This document shows, in pieces, positions 52,815 through 61,453 of a stretch of DNA of 64,000 nucleotides. The stretch lies in NCBI GenBank assembly GCA_016705955.1, contig JADJKO010000002.1:248001-312000 (forward strand), written 5' to 3'. Each line of letters begins with the position of its first letter. The first letter of the stretch is position 1. This DNA comes from Flavobacteriales bacterium (GTDB lineage Bacteria > Bacteroidota > Bacteroidia > Flavobacteriales_F > PHOS-HE28). The position numbers and the translations under genes are program-made. The notes under the pieces are model-generated. The model was not told where the DNA came from. It did not search any database and was given only the letters and a program-made list of their open reading frames with translations.

Positions 52815-52822
52815 CAAAGCTA
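52815..52822 (-). promoter_or_regulatory. -7 promoter box of the formiminotransferase gene
   Basis: The minus strand reads TAGCTTTG, an exact TAnnTTTG, 22 bases before the ATG at 52792. Confidence 0.6.
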
Positions 52823-52827
52823 GGGGG

Positions 52828-52929
52828 GCGTTGTTCGTGGTGAAGGATGCTGGTTGTTCGTAGTGAACGTTTTCGGCGGGCTTGCGGCGTTCAAGCCGAA
52901 CAACCCTCAACACGACCAACGAACAACAC
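52828..52929. repeat. dispersed GTTGTTCG/CGAACAAC element, copy 2
   Basis: Contains GTTGTTCG twice on the left and the conserved 32-base right end (52896-52927). It separates the CPBP protease gene from the formiminotransferase promoter. Confidence 0.7.
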
Positions 52930-52931
52930 GC

Positions 52932-53723
52932 TTAGGGCCACAGCACACTCAACCCATTGTTGGCCATGTGCAACAGCACAGGCACCCAGATGGAGCCGCT
53001 GCGCGCACGTGCGTAACCGAGCACCACGCCCATCGGGAGGATCAGCAGCATGATGGGGATGCTGTACTGCAGGTGCATGAGCGCGAAGACACCCGCAGTG
53101 AGCGCCACCGAAACGTTCTCATCCACAATGTGTCGCAAGGATCCGTAGAGCAGACCGCGCAGCAGGAATTCCTCGAAGAGCGGACCGAGGATCACCACGC
53201 CGAGGACGAGCAGCGGGAAATTGGTGGTGCTTCCAACGACCTGCTCCATGAAGTCGGTATCGAATACCGGGAACACGCGCGCGATGCCTTCAATGGCGAG
53301 CAGCATGAGCATGAAGAGGCCGCCCCACTTCAGGATGTGCTTGATCGGCGGAACGCGCAAGCCCAGCAGGTCGGTTTGACGATCGCGCTTCCACAGCCAT
53401 GTGACCAGCAGGATCAGTGCGGTACAGATCCCCCCGCTCCACGCCGATTCCATACCGACGAGGTCGCCGTTGAAACCGAGGTCCTTGAGCCGTTGTTGAA
53501 AAAGCGGATCCTCGAACCAACTGAAGGAGAAACTTGCATCCGCGAGCTCGGGCGTGCGTGCCGCAATGCCATGCACCAGTGCGATCGCTTGCACCAGAAA
53601 GAAAACAATGATGACCATCGCGAAGAGCGCAACGCCCATGGAGAACTCCAGCGCAGGTGGTCTTGAAGGGTCGTGGACGGGTGGGTCAACGGAGGACTTC
53701 TCCGGAGCGGACGGGCTTTCCAT
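52932..53723 (-). CDS. CPBP-family intramembrane metalloprotease
   Basis: A 263-residue membrane protein. ATG 53723 (MESPSAPEKSSVDPPVHDPS) gives a soluble Pro-rich N-terminus, then about six to seven helices. CPBP (Abi/Rce1-like) motifs are GPLFEEFLLRGLLYG (EExxxR), FALMHLQYS (HxxxS) and VPVLLHMANNGLSVLW. Members are glutamate-type intramembrane proteases, some linked to prenyl-protein processing or bacteriocin immunity. The start overlaps the end of hutI by 38 bases, so it is cotranscribed with hutI despite no evident role in histidine use. Confidence 0.85.
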   Translation of the reverse strand: MESPSAPEKSSVDPPVHDPSRPPALEFSMGVALFAMVIIVFFLVQAIALVHGIAARTPELADASFSFSWFEDPLFQQRLKDLGFNGDLVGMESAWSGGICTALILLVTWLWKRDRQTDLLGLRVPPIKHILKWGGLFMLMLLAIEGIARVFPVFDTDFMEQVVGSTTNFPLLVLGVVILGPLFEEFLLRGLLYGSLRHIVDENVSVALTAGVFALMHLQYSIPIMLLILPMGVVLGYARARSGSIWVPVLLHMANNGLSVLWP

Positions 53724-54978
53724 CAATGAGTACGGTGTCGAGGTGATCGGTGCCGAAGGCGTACGGCAGATAAGCGAGCGAAGGTACCTCGCGGGTGATG
53801 AGCAAACTGGCGCGTTTGCCGATGGTGAGGCCACCGAGTTCCGCTTCGAGTTGCATGGCGGCAGCAGCATTCATGGTGAGTGCGGTGATCGCTTCCTGCG
53901 GCAACATGCGCAGCTGGATGCACGCCAGTGAAAGCACAAGGTTCAAGTTGCCGCTGGGTGTGCTGCCCGGGTTGTGATCGCTGGCAAGCGCGACCGGCAA
54001 CCCGCTGTCGATGAGTTGACGCGCGGGTGCGTACGGGATGCGGAGAAAGAACGAGCAGGAGGGGAGGAGGGTAGGAAAAGGCGCAGGAGCAGGGCCAGGG
54101 GCAAGCGAAGCGGCTGCGAGGGTGGTAATGTCGGCTTCGGTCATCACTTCCAAGTGATCGACACTGAGGGCACCGTGCTTCACAGCCGCTTGGATGGCGC
54201 CGATGCTGGTGAATTGGTTCACGTGGACTTTTCCGGGTAGGCCGTGTTTCGCGCCGGTCTCCAACACACGTTCCATCTCCGCAACGGTGAAGTAGTTGGT
54301 TTCGCAGAACACATCCACGAAATCGGCGAGGCCTTCCGCAGCGACCTGCGGGATCATCATGTTGCAGATCAGGTCGAGGTAGCCCGCGCGGTCCTCTTTG
54401 AACTCCGGCGGCAACGCGTGCGCGGCGAGCAAGGTGGTCTTCACCTGTAGCGGCAGTTCGGCTTTCAGCCGCTTCGCTACGCGCAGCATCTTCAACTCGC
54501 TTTCCAGCGTGAGGCCGTATCCGCTCTTGATCTCCACGGCCACGGTGCCCTGGTGCATCATCACCAACAAGCGTTCGCGTGCTTGGGCGAAAAGATCGTC
54601 CTGGCTCATCGCGCGCAATTTCATGGCGCTGTTCAGGATACCACCACCGCGCGCGGCGATCTCCTGATAGGTGAGTCCGTTGATCTTGTCCACGAACTCC
54701 TCCTCACGCGGCGCAGCGAAGACGGTGTGCGTGTGTGGATCACACCAGCCGGGCAGCACATAGCGTCCCGTTGCGTCGATCACTGTGAGGTCGCTCCAGT
54801 CGGCGATGCCGGGGAAGTCGCTCATGGAACCGAGCGCGGTGATGCGACCGTCCTCGGCCATCAGCCAACCGTTCTCGATCACGGGCAATTGCGCCATGGC
54901 GGCACCAGCAACACGCGCGGTACCGGTAGGAAAAGTTCCCACAAGGGCTTTGGCGTTCTTGATCAGGAGGCGGCGCAT
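53686..54978 (-). CDS. hutI: imidazolonepropionase
   Basis: A 430-residue amidohydrolase that opens the imidazolone ring to give formiminoglutamate, third step of histidine degradation. ATG 54978 (MRRLLIKNAKALVGTFPTGT). Motifs are LPGWCDPHTHTVFAAPREEE (metal-binding HxH), FVDKINGLTYQEIAARGGGI, IKSGYGLTLESELKMLRVAK, VHVNQFTSIG, VDHLEVMTEAD and ALASDHNPGSTPSGNL (Asp ligand). A Pro-rich insertion (LAPGPAPAPFPTLLP) occurs before SFFLRIPYAPAR. Its product is the substrate of the formiminotransferase-cyclodeaminase encoded at 51148-52792. No hutH or hutU is present in the window. Confidence 0.93.
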   Translation of the reverse strand: MRRLLIKNAKALVGTFPTGTARVAGAAMAQLPVIENGWLMAEDGRITALGSMSDFPGIADWSDLTVIDATGRYVLPGWCDPHTHTVFAAPREEEFVDKINGLTYQEIAARGGGILNSAMKLRAMSQDDLFAQARERLLVMMHQGTVAVEIKSGYGLTLESELKMLRVAKRLKAELPLQVKTTLLAAHALPPEFKEDRAGYLDLICNMMIPQVAAEGLADFVDVFCETNYFTVAEMERVLETGAKHGLPGKVHVNQFTSIGAIQAAVKHGALSVDHLEVMTEADITTLAAASLAPGPAPAPFPTLLPSCSFFLRIPYAPARQLIDSGLPVALASDHNPGSTPSGNLNLVLSLACIQLRMLPQEAITALTMNAAAAMQLEAELGGLTIGKRASLLITREVPSLAYLPYAFGTDHLDTVLIDGKPVRSGEVLR

Positions 54979-55070
54979 CGGCGTAAAGAAACAGCGGAGC
55001 GAAGGAACGCGGGAATGTTGATCCACTTCCCTTCGATCTATCGGCTCTTATGACCATTCCGATCGCGGTG

Positions 55071-55242
55071 GGCGCTACTGCTGCGACCCTGCCGTACGGC
55101 AGGTCGGTACATGCGCTGATCGTATCTACTACATGCTATGACCCCTCCGGGGTCGGAGCGCCGCAGTGCTGACCCCGAAGGGGTCGCAGCATGTAGCTAT
55201 CGTTGTCCAGCCGTTCGCAACGACCCCGAAGAGGTCGCAGCA
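55071..55242. repeat. cluster of four REP-like palindromes
   Basis: Four short hairpins sharing a core like GACCCCGAAGGGGTC with flanking GCAGC: CGACCCTGCCGTACGGCAGGTCG (about 55091, variant loop), GACCCCTCCGGGGTC (about 55140), GACCCCGAAGGGGTCGCAGC (about 55175) and GACCCCGAAGAGGTCGCAGC (about 55222). Spacing is irregular. No coding signal is seen in 55027-55269. Confidence 0.65.
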
Positions 55243-55269
55243 ATTCCGGTGTTCAAAACCCGATCGTTG

Positions 55270-55995
55270 TCAGATCGCCGATCCATCCACCGACAGCAAC
55301 CCCAAGCCCCACTTGCTCTGCTCGGCGCCGTGCTTGATGAACTCGCGGTGCGTGTAGCGTTGCTTCACTTCATTCCAGAACACGGAAACGAAATGGTTCG
55401 GCATGGGTGCTCGATCCGGCGCGATGTCATGGAAGGCGATGAGGCCGTGTGCATCCACCAGCGCGCTGTAGGTCTCGAAATCCTGCTTCACGCCTTCGTA
55501 GGTGTGGTCGCCATCGATGAAGAGGTAATCGATGCGCCGATCGGCCAGAACACCGGTGATCTGCTGGTGTACATCCCGTGAATGCGAATCGCCGCGGATC
55601 AGGTGGATGCGCTGGCCGGGTTTCGCGAACGAACTGTAGAGCGGCAGTTTCCACGCGGGATAGCCGCCGCCGAAATCGCCCTCGGGCAGATCTACGGAGA
55701 TCAGGGTCGCATCATCGGCGGCGAGCAAGCAGGAAAGGAGCAGGGTGCCGCCGGTCGCGGTGCCGATCTCCATCACCACCTTCGGGCGTTGCGCTTCGAT
55801 GCGCGTGGCAAGTGCGAGCAATTCCTCCTTGAACTGCCACGGCATCACCAGTTCGCATTCCTTGGTGAAGAGCAGATCGATGGTGGCCTCCAATCCGTCC
55901 TTGGCGTAGCACGCATGCACCAACTTCACGGACCGACGGATGGCCTTGCTGATCAAGTAGCGGCTGATCGCCGAGCGGATGGGGTTGGCGGACAT
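55270..55995 (-). CDS. class I SAM-dependent methyltransferase (CmcI-like)
   Basis: A 241-residue protein. ATG 55995 (MSANPIRSAISRYLISKAIR). After a helical N-terminus come the SAM-binding glycine loop VVMEIGTATGGTLLLSCLLA, an acidic motif II LISVDLPEGDFGGGYP, and IDYLFIDGDHTYEGVKQDFE followed by HGLIAFHDIAPD, matching the Methyltransf_24/CmcI subgroup. Substrate is unknown; relatives modify surface glycans or antibiotics. A TTG four codons further upstream is possible but less likely. Bases 56008-56197 upstream contain scraps of open frame but no intact gene. Confidence 0.82.
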   Translation of the reverse strand: MSANPIRSAISRYLISKAIRRSVKLVHACYAKDGLEATIDLLFTKECELVMPWQFKEELLALATRIEAQRPKVVMEIGTATGGTLLLSCLLAADDATLISVDLPEGDFGGGYPAWKLPLYSSFAKPGQRIHLIRGDSHSRDVHQQITGVLADRRIDYLFIDGDHTYEGVKQDFETYSALVDAHGLIAFHDIAPDRAPMPNHFVSVFWNEVKQRYTHREFIKHGAEQSKWGLGLLSVDGSAI

Positions 55996-56197
55996 GTCGG
56001 GGGGCAAAGAAAGGACCTCGGCAATGCCGAACCCTTGCCACTTGATCAGTTCAAGGGGAGGTTGTCATAAAGATCGCCCATAAGGAAGGTGTCGATGCCG
56101 ATGATCTTGTGGCGATCACATGGCTCATGCATCGGTTGATCTCGCCGAAGAGAGGATCCAGGTCGAACCTCGCGAACATTCACAGTTCGGGTGAACT

Positions 56198-57529
56198 CTA
56201 CTGTTTCACAACCACCGTCCTGTACCGCTCGCCTTCCGCCCGGAGTTCCAGCAGGTAGGTCCCTTGCACGAGACCGCCCAGGTCAATGGTCAACCGTTCG
56301 GATCCGGAGGTGCGTACAGCAGGCACGATCACTTGCTTGCCGGCCATATCCGAAATGATCACGATGGATGTGCCACTCACTGCGGGCAACTGCACCGTGA
56401 CCAGATCGGTTGTGGGGTTCGGGAATACGCGCAAAGGATCCTTTTCCTTAACACCGACGAAAGTCATCAACTGGCAGAACCGGACCGTGGGGGCCACCGT
56501 GCCCACGTTGTAGTCCACTACCGGGAAGCCTAACTGCAAGGGGGTGAGATCGCAGAACTGGAAGGTCCCCGTCATGCTCCCGACATTGACCGATGAGTCC
56601 TGGACGCTCCAGTAGCCCGTGGTATCTCCGGTCACCAGATCGAAATTGTACCAACTATCCCCTATGGTCACCGTCCCATCGTTCGTGAAGATGGCCGCAG
56701 GTGAAGGAGGCACGGTCAGCGGGGCATTCAGGAAGCTCACCGCCAGGGTCACCGTCCCGTCCGGGTGGTTGAAGAAGTCCTCGGCATTGGTCATGCTGCC
56801 TGTGCCCGTGAGGGATCCGTGGTTGTGGAAGACCCCCGCGAGATTGATCATGTCATTGAACAGGACCAACCCATGATTGGTGTAGGTGCCCGCATTGGTG
56901 AAGGCCACATGGTCCATGGTGCCGTCGTTCGTCAACTCACCGGCATTGTACAGGCTATCCACCTCCATGAGCGCCGATGGCCCGTTGGTCAACGTACCCG
57001 CGTTGTACAAGCTGTCCACTCCGGTCACGGTGCCTTGGTTGGTGAAGGACTGCCCGGTGTAGATCACGGCATGCACCAGGTCACCGCTGTTGGTGTAGTC
57101 CCCCATGTTGAACAGCGTGTCGGTGCCGCTGATCGTGCCGGTGTTCATGAAGGTGACCTCGTTGGAATAGGCCCTGATCTGCGCGTTCCCTTGGTTGGAG
57201 AACGTGCCTCCTTGCACCGCCATGCGGTCCATGCTGAAGGTTCCGCTGTTGGAAAAGGTACCCCCGGTCATGAGCATGCTACGCGGCACGGCGTCCTGCA
57301 CCAGCGCGCCCGACGCATTGATGGTGATCGAACCGGAAACGAGGCCCAGGTTGTTGTTCAAGGTCACCTGGTGGTTGATGGTGATGTTCATGGTCTGGTT
57401 CGGGATGCAGAAGCAATCCCAAGTGGTAGGCATGTAGTACAGGCCATTGGCCACACTGGCGATGTTCTGCGCCCACGAGGCAACGCTGCACAGCAGCACC
57501 AGCGTGATAGCGGTAATGGATCTCTTCAT
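56198..57529 (-). CDS. T9SS-secreted beta-helix-like protein
   Basis: A 443-residue exported protein. ATG 57529 (MKRSITAITLVLLCSVASWA) gives a signal peptide. The mature part is made of about 15 short repeats of the form FxNxGTxTxxDxLYNxG (FSNSGTFSMDRMAVQGGTFS, LFNMGDYTNSGDL, SLYNAGTLTNGPSALMEVDS, FTNAGTYTNHGLVLFNDMIN), expected to coil into a right-handed parallel beta-helix. A Cys-containing stretch and a type A sorting domain (LRVFPNPTTDLVTVQLP...ERYRTVVVKQ) close it. No catalytic signature; a surface coat or adhesin is the likely role by inference. Confidence 0.85.
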   Translation of the reverse strand: MKRSITAITLVLLCSVASWAQNIASVANGLYYMPTTWDCFCIPNQTMNITINHQVTLNNNLGLVSGSITINASGALVQDAVPRSMLMTGGTFSNSGTFSMDRMAVQGGTFSNQGNAQIRAYSNEVTFMNTGTISGTDTLFNMGDYTNSGDLVHAVIYTGQSFTNQGTVTGVDSLYNAGTLTNGPSALMEVDSLYNAGELTNDGTMDHVAFTNAGTYTNHGLVLFNDMINLAGVFHNHGSLTGTGSMTNAEDFFNHPDGTVTLAVSFLNAPLTVPPSPAAIFTNDGTVTIGDSWYNFDLVTGDTTGYWSVQDSSVNVGSMTGTFQFCDLTPLQLGFPVVDYNVGTVAPTVRFCQLMTFVGVKEKDPLRVFPNPTTDLVTVQLPAVSGTSIVIISDMAGKQVIVPAVRTSGSERLTIDLGGLVQGTYLLELRAEGERYRTVVVKQ

Positions 57530-57820
57530 TTCGTGTCCGGGGTTGAATGGTTGCGGTGCTTCAAAGATCGTTACGCGCCGCCGTCATTCCATGTGATGAC
57601 GCCTCGGTTCAGCTTGATGCCGTCGCCGTTCGGCGTGCGCAAGCGATCATCGTTGGTGCGCTCAGCGGTGAGGAGGGGAGCGGTGTGAGGGGGGCAATGA
57701 ACTTGTTGCGTTAAATGGTACAGGAAATGGACAAGCCCAAACTGGTTTTCTCCTGCCCCCCGCGTTGTGAGGATATGCGTATCGGCATGCTGGGGTGGCA
57801 TTGCGCCCAAAGCACTCCCT

Positions 57821-58747
57821 CTATTCCCGAATGAACCGTTGCGAATAGGTCCGACCATCCACAACGACCCGTACCACATACAAGCCAGCCTCGTTGATGT
57901 TGACCAGCACTTCACGACACTGTGGTGATGATAGGTACACGATCCTTCCAAGCGGATCGAATACGGCTACCTCAGCGATCGCACCATTGCCATTCCACCG
58001 GATCGTTCCATCGGCATTCCAGGTCACCGCGTTCGATATCGACCCCAGTTCCGGAACCGAAACCGTAAGGTCGATCAATTCAACGGCATCAAGCAGGTAA
58101 TAGGCCGAATTGTTCGATGTTCCGCTGATCTCCACGATCTCCACCTGGGCGCTCGGTTCGAACGATCCGATGGTCAGGAACGCCTCACCACCTTGGGCCA
58201 CAAAGTCGCCTTGTAGCCCACCCCAATCATCCGAAATGTCCAAGAAGGGCTCGCCTTCAAAGTTGATCTGCGGAGTTTCCATGAGTTCCCCACCGGTGTT
58301 CCCGATCACCTGGTCTTCAGTGAACAAGGCTCCGAGTCGGCTCACCGCATATCTGAAATAGGAATGGGCGCGGTAGCGGAAGGTTAGTCGGTAAGCATGC
58401 CCTGCGAGTAAAGGACCAACGGGTACGGCACAATAATCCTTGGACGTACTGAGGTTGATAAAAGCGTAGAATCCGGCGAACCGGTTGCCGTCATAGGCCT
58501 CACGATAATACCAAGGTTCCGCTGGGTTCATGTATTCGCCACACGCCGAGCTGTTCTCCATGGTGTAGAGGTCCGGAGTGGCGATGTTGGCGGAGTACCA
58601 CGGAGTGGCAAGTTCCAAGGAAACGGTCCAAGGCGTTCCTACGCACGAGGCGGGTTCTTCAAAACTTCCATTGGGCACGAGGTTCTGGGCTGTCGCCGTC
58701 GCGGCGAGAGCAAGGCTCAATAAGGGAAGTAGGAGTGCTTTGAGCAT
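57821..58747 (-). CDS. T9SS-secreted protein with carbohydrate-binding-like domain
   Basis: A 308-residue exported protein. ATG 58747 (MLKALLLPLLSLALAATATA) yields a signal peptide ending ATAQ. The mature part opens NLVPNGSFEEPASCVGTPWT, the start typical of OmpA/discoidin-like jelly-roll modules in Bacteroidota, then YRLTFRYRAHSYFRYAVSRL, FLTIGSFEPSAQVEIVEIS and YYLLDAVELIDL. The sorting domain (WNGNGAIAEVAVFDPLGRIV...YSQRFIRE) ends the protein. It may bind glycan or protein at the surface; no enzyme motif is visible. The 290 bases to the next gene downstream (57530-57820) contain nothing I recognise. Confidence 0.85.
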   Translation of the reverse strand: MLKALLLPLLSLALAATATAQNLVPNGSFEEPASCVGTPWTVSLELATPWYSANIATPDLYTMENSSACGEYMNPAEPWYYREAYDGNRFAGFYAFINLSTSKDYCAVPVGPLLAGHAYRLTFRYRAHSYFRYAVSRLGALFTEDQVIGNTGGELMETPQINFEGEPFLDISDDWGGLQGDFVAQGGEAFLTIGSFEPSAQVEIVEISGTSNNSAYYLLDAVELIDLTVSVPELGSISNAVTWNADGTIRWNGNGAIAEVAVFDPLGRIVYLSSPQCREVLVNINEAGLYVVRVVVDGRTYSQRFIRE

Positions 58748-58868
58748 GTTGTTTCTCCTTTCTGATAGTTGCCGCTTGTACACCTTCAAGGACAACGGCA
58801 CCTGAGTGCGCGCTGCCTCTACTTGCTTCCGGCACGCTTGCGCGCCGGGTGCTCACCGCCCCGCCCGG

Positions 58869-58902
58869 TTGCGGCGTGCTCCGGGTGGGGTCGGTATCTT
58901 TG
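58869..58902 (+). promoter_or_regulatory. promoter: TTG and TAnnTTTG boxes
   Basis: TTG at 58869-58871 and TATCTTTG at 58895-58902, an exact -7 box, on the plus strand and 700 bases from the next plus-strand gene. It probably drives the short transcript ending at the terminator 58956-58989. Confidence 0.6.
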
Positions 58903-58989
58903 CCTAGCTTGTGTTCATCTTTCTTACCTGAGTTGGTGGGACATGAGCGACCAAGGCCCTCGGTGTTAGCGCACCGGGGGCTACTTTTT
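58903..58989 (+). ncRNA. candidate small RNA (about 80 nt) with own promoter and terminator
   Basis: From a predicted start just after TATCTTTG (58895-58902) the sequence runs about 55 bases with no ATG-initiated frame of note, then a 10-bp hairpin (58956-58965 with 58972-58981, loop TTAGCG, one G-T pair) followed by TACTTTTT. All other genes from 48.6 to 58.7 kb are on the minus strand, so this terminator has no protein gene to serve. Not recognised as 6S, SRP RNA or tmRNA. Confidence 0.4.
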
Positions 58990-59255
58990 GTTCGATGAAA
59001 GCAATTACGGAAAGCGAGAACCGGAGGGCTTCGTCAGCGCTGGTCTGTTCTTCGATCGCTATGTGGGTATGCTCCAATACCATCACTTACAGGAATATGT
59101 TCAACCCGTCGTTCGCGAACCTGGAGCCACGGCTCAAGCGAAGGACAGTCCGAATATAGCAACTGAAATGTCACTTCCAAGAGCGGGTGGAAAGAAAATG
59201 GGATGGGCAAGCGGACCTGTGATATCCCGCCTTGCCAATGCCCTCCATTCAATTC

Positions 59256-59319
59256 GCCCCATGCCAGCAACACCATCGGCCAAGTCTTCCGCCTCACCTC
59301 CTTCGTTGCGAGCCACCAT
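59256..59319 (+). pseudogene. short aroC 5'-end remnant
   Basis: Bases from 59261 resemble the first 50-60 bases of aroC at 60368, including its ATG: ATGCC-AGCAACACCATCGG versus ATGCCCGGCAACACCATCGG, and TCTTCCGCCTCACCTCCTTC versus TCTTCCGCCTCACCTCTTTC. In the remnant, one base is missing after ATGCC, which puts the ATG out of frame. In the other frame it reads SNTIGQVFRLTSF against GNTIGHLFRLTSF. Similarity stops about 59319. The rest of 58990-59582 holds nothing recognised. Confidence 0.6.
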
Positions 59320-59582
59320 GGCATCACGCTCATCCTCTCCAGCATGGAACAATTGGCCGACATACATCATGTCGTTGTTCCCGCTCATACTGCACCCCGT
59401 CGCACATCCATGGCCGGTAGCCCAGCGATCGGGCGTTGATTGATGGGGAGCCCCGTCCGTTGCATGGATCGGTCATCGGTTGCCGCAGGAGGATCGATCT
59501 GCGGCCCAATGGACCGAATTTTGCCCTAGTCGTATGCACTATGCGATCCCCCCGCATCGTTCTTGGACAAACCCGCACGGCC

Positions 59583-60230
59583 ATGAAGCAGATCCTGTTG
59601 CCCGTTCTCCTGTGTGCCGCCTTGCTTGCAAGCGGTCAGGAGACTTCCAAGCTGAACAAGGTGGACATCGACTACATGATGCGCGGATACTTCTACGCTT
59701 CATCCAAGGGTCCTTCCGAATTGAATGGACTCGGCGGCTGGGGTGGGTCCAGCAATGGTGCGCGCTCCTTCACACCTCCGGCCGGTGGGTCAGGACTCCG
59801 GATCCTCGTGGACACCACCGCCGTGGTCGCTGTGGATGGGAAATTCCGCGGCCAGCGCGTGGTGGTTCGCAACAATGGTCCGGACACGCTCTACTTCCCG
59901 GCGCAGGACAGCCGCTTGTACATGAAGACACAAGCCCTGCGCGCGGATTCCTTCGCCGATATCGAGTACCTGCCCAGTTCGTGGTGTGGCAACAGCTACC
60001 ACACGCTCTTCCTCGCGCCCGGGGAACAATGGGAGTTCATCATGCCACGGCATGAGGGTGCGCGCACCACCCGATCGCGGATCGAACTGACGTACAACAC
60101 GACATCCGATGAACGGAAGAAAGCCCGCGTGGCTTACAGCCACACCTTTCCCATTGGAGTGAACGAAGAGCAGTTCTCCAATAAGGTGGAGTATTGTCGA
60201 GGGGGGTTGATGGATCCGTATGAGGATTGA
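59583..60230 (+). CDS. secreted protein of unknown function
   Basis: A 215-residue protein with a signal peptide from ATG 59583 (MKQILLPVLLCAALLASGQE). The mature part includes KLNKVDIDYMMRGYFYASSK, a Gly/Ser-rich stretch (NGLGGWGGSSNGARSF), strand-rich GKFRGQRVVVRNNGPDTLYF, YLPSSWCGNSYHTLFLAPGE and SRIELTYNTTSDERKKARVA. The second half resembles an Ig-like/DUF-type beta-sandwich with NNGPDTLYFP, but I cannot name the family. An in-frame ATG at 59541 would add 14 residues ahead of the signal; I prefer 59583. It lies between the aroC remnant and aroC. Confidence 0.68.
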   Translation: MKQILLPVLLCAALLASGQETSKLNKVDIDYMMRGYFYASSKGPSELNGLGGWGGSSNGARSFTPPAGGSGLRILVDTTAVVAVDGKFRGQRVVVRNNGPDTLYFPAQDSRLYMKTQALRADSFADIEYLPSSWCGNSYHTLFLAPGEQWEFIMPRHEGARTTRSRIELTYNTTSDERKKARVAYSHTFPIGVNEEQFSNKVEYCRGGLMDPYED

Positions 60231-60355
60231 GTCACCATGGATCATTCGCCGCTCGGTGGGTCCGGAGTAGGTGTTGAGGCCTTCGCTGGTAGCAGGACAA
60301 CCGCGAACTTCGATAGGACCTAGCACGCCACCTGTGTGTTCCTCGGCCTCCCCGC

Positions 60356-60363
60356 TACTTTCG
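60356..60363 (+). promoter_or_regulatory. -7 promoter box of aroC
   Basis: TACTTTCG, one base from TAnnTTTG, ends four bases before the aroC ATG, so the transcript could be nearly leaderless. Confidence 0.4.
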
Positions 60364-60367
60364 TCCC

Positions 60368-61453
60368 ATGCCCGGCAACACCATCGGCCACCTCTTCCGC
60401 CTCACCTCTTTCGGCGAAAGCCACGGCGCGGCCATCGGTGGGATGGTGGATGGATGTCCTGCTGGGTTGGAGTTGGACCTGGAAGCGGTGCAGCGCGAGT
60501 TGGATCGGCGAAGGCCGGGGAGTACGCCGTTGGGCACCTCGCGGAATGAAGCGGATCGGGTGGAATTCCTTAGTGGTGTTTTCGAGATTCCGTCCCGGCT
60601 CGAGGCCGGGATGACGGCCCGGAATGACAAGCGCGTTACGTTGGGCACACCCATCGCCTTCCTTATCCGCAATGCCGATGCGAAGCCCAGCGACTACGAT
60701 GCACTGAAGGATGTGTACCGTCCCGGCCACGCGGACAAGACCTGGGAGGACAAATTCGGCCTGCGCGATCATCGCGGCGGCGGACGCAGCAGTGCGCGCA
60801 CCACAGCGGCAAGTGTGGTGGCTGGTGCGATCGCACGGCAGTTGCTTGCAACTGAAGGAGTACATGTGCATGCGAGCGTGCTTTCGGTCGGCGAGGTGAG
60901 CGCCACGCGCACCACGGATGTGCGGAGCCTGGAACGCGTGTGGCAGAACGCAGTGCGTTGCGCCGATCCCGACGCGGTGCCGCGCATGACGGAACTGATC
61001 GAACGTGTACGCGCGGAAGGCGATAGTGTGGGCGGTGTGGTGTCGTGCTTTGTGCGCGGCCTTCCCGTCGGCCTCGGCGAACCGGTCTTCGACAAATTGG
61101 ATGCGGACCTCGCCAAGGCCATGCTCTCGATCAATGCGGTAAAAGGCTTCCAGATCGGAATGGGTTTTCACGCAAGCACCATGCGCGGGTCGGAACACAA
61201 CAAGGCGACGCAAGGGGGCGTGCTCGGCGGCATCAGCAGCGGGGAGGACATCACCTTCGACGTGGCGTTCAAACCGCCTTCCACCATCGCCAAATCCCAA
61301 CTGACCACCGACCGCAGTGGCAATGCCGTCACCCTCGAAGCCAAGGGCCGCCATGATCCTTGCGTGGTCCCCCGCGCAGTGCCCATCGTGGAAGCCATGA
61401 CCTGCCTCGTCCTCGCCGATCACCTCCTCCGCCAACGCAGCGCGCGTGTTTGA
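60368..61453 (+). CDS. aroC: chorismate synthase
   Basis: A 361-residue FMN-dependent lyase converting EPSP to chorismate, last common step of aromatic amino acid synthesis. ATG 60368 (MPGNTIGHLFRLTSFGESHG). Signatures are GESHGAAIGGMVDGCPAGL (signature 1), RRRPGSTPLGTSRNEADRVE, YRPGHADKTWEDKFGLRDHR, GGGRSSARTTAASVVAGAIA (signature 2), INAVKGFQIGMGF, and TFDVAFKPPSTIAKSQLTTD near the FMN site. Length and motifs are complete. It is not in an operon with other aro genes here. Confidence 0.96.
   Translation: MPGNTIGHLFRLTSFGESHGAAIGGMVDGCPAGLELDLEAVQRELDRRRPGSTPLGTSRNEADRVEFLSGVFEIPSRLEAGMTARNDKRVTLGTPIAFLIRNADAKPSDYDALKDVYRPGHADKTWEDKFGLRDHRGGGRSSARTTAASVVAGAIARQLLATEGVHVHASVLSVGEVSATRTTDVRSLERVWQNAVRCADPDAVPRMTELIERVRAEGDSVGGVVSCFVRGLPVGLGEPVFDKLDADLAKAMLSINAVKGFQIGMGFHASTMRGSEHNKATQGGVLGGISSGEDITFDVAFKPPSTIAKSQLTTDRSGNAVTLEAKGRHDPCVVPRAVPIVEAMTCLVLADHLLRQRSARV

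Noticed and set aside
58988..59443. 151-codon plus-strand frame after the candidate small RNA
   Set aside because: No signal peptide or motif, and it runs across the aroC remnant in the wrong frame; most likely chance.
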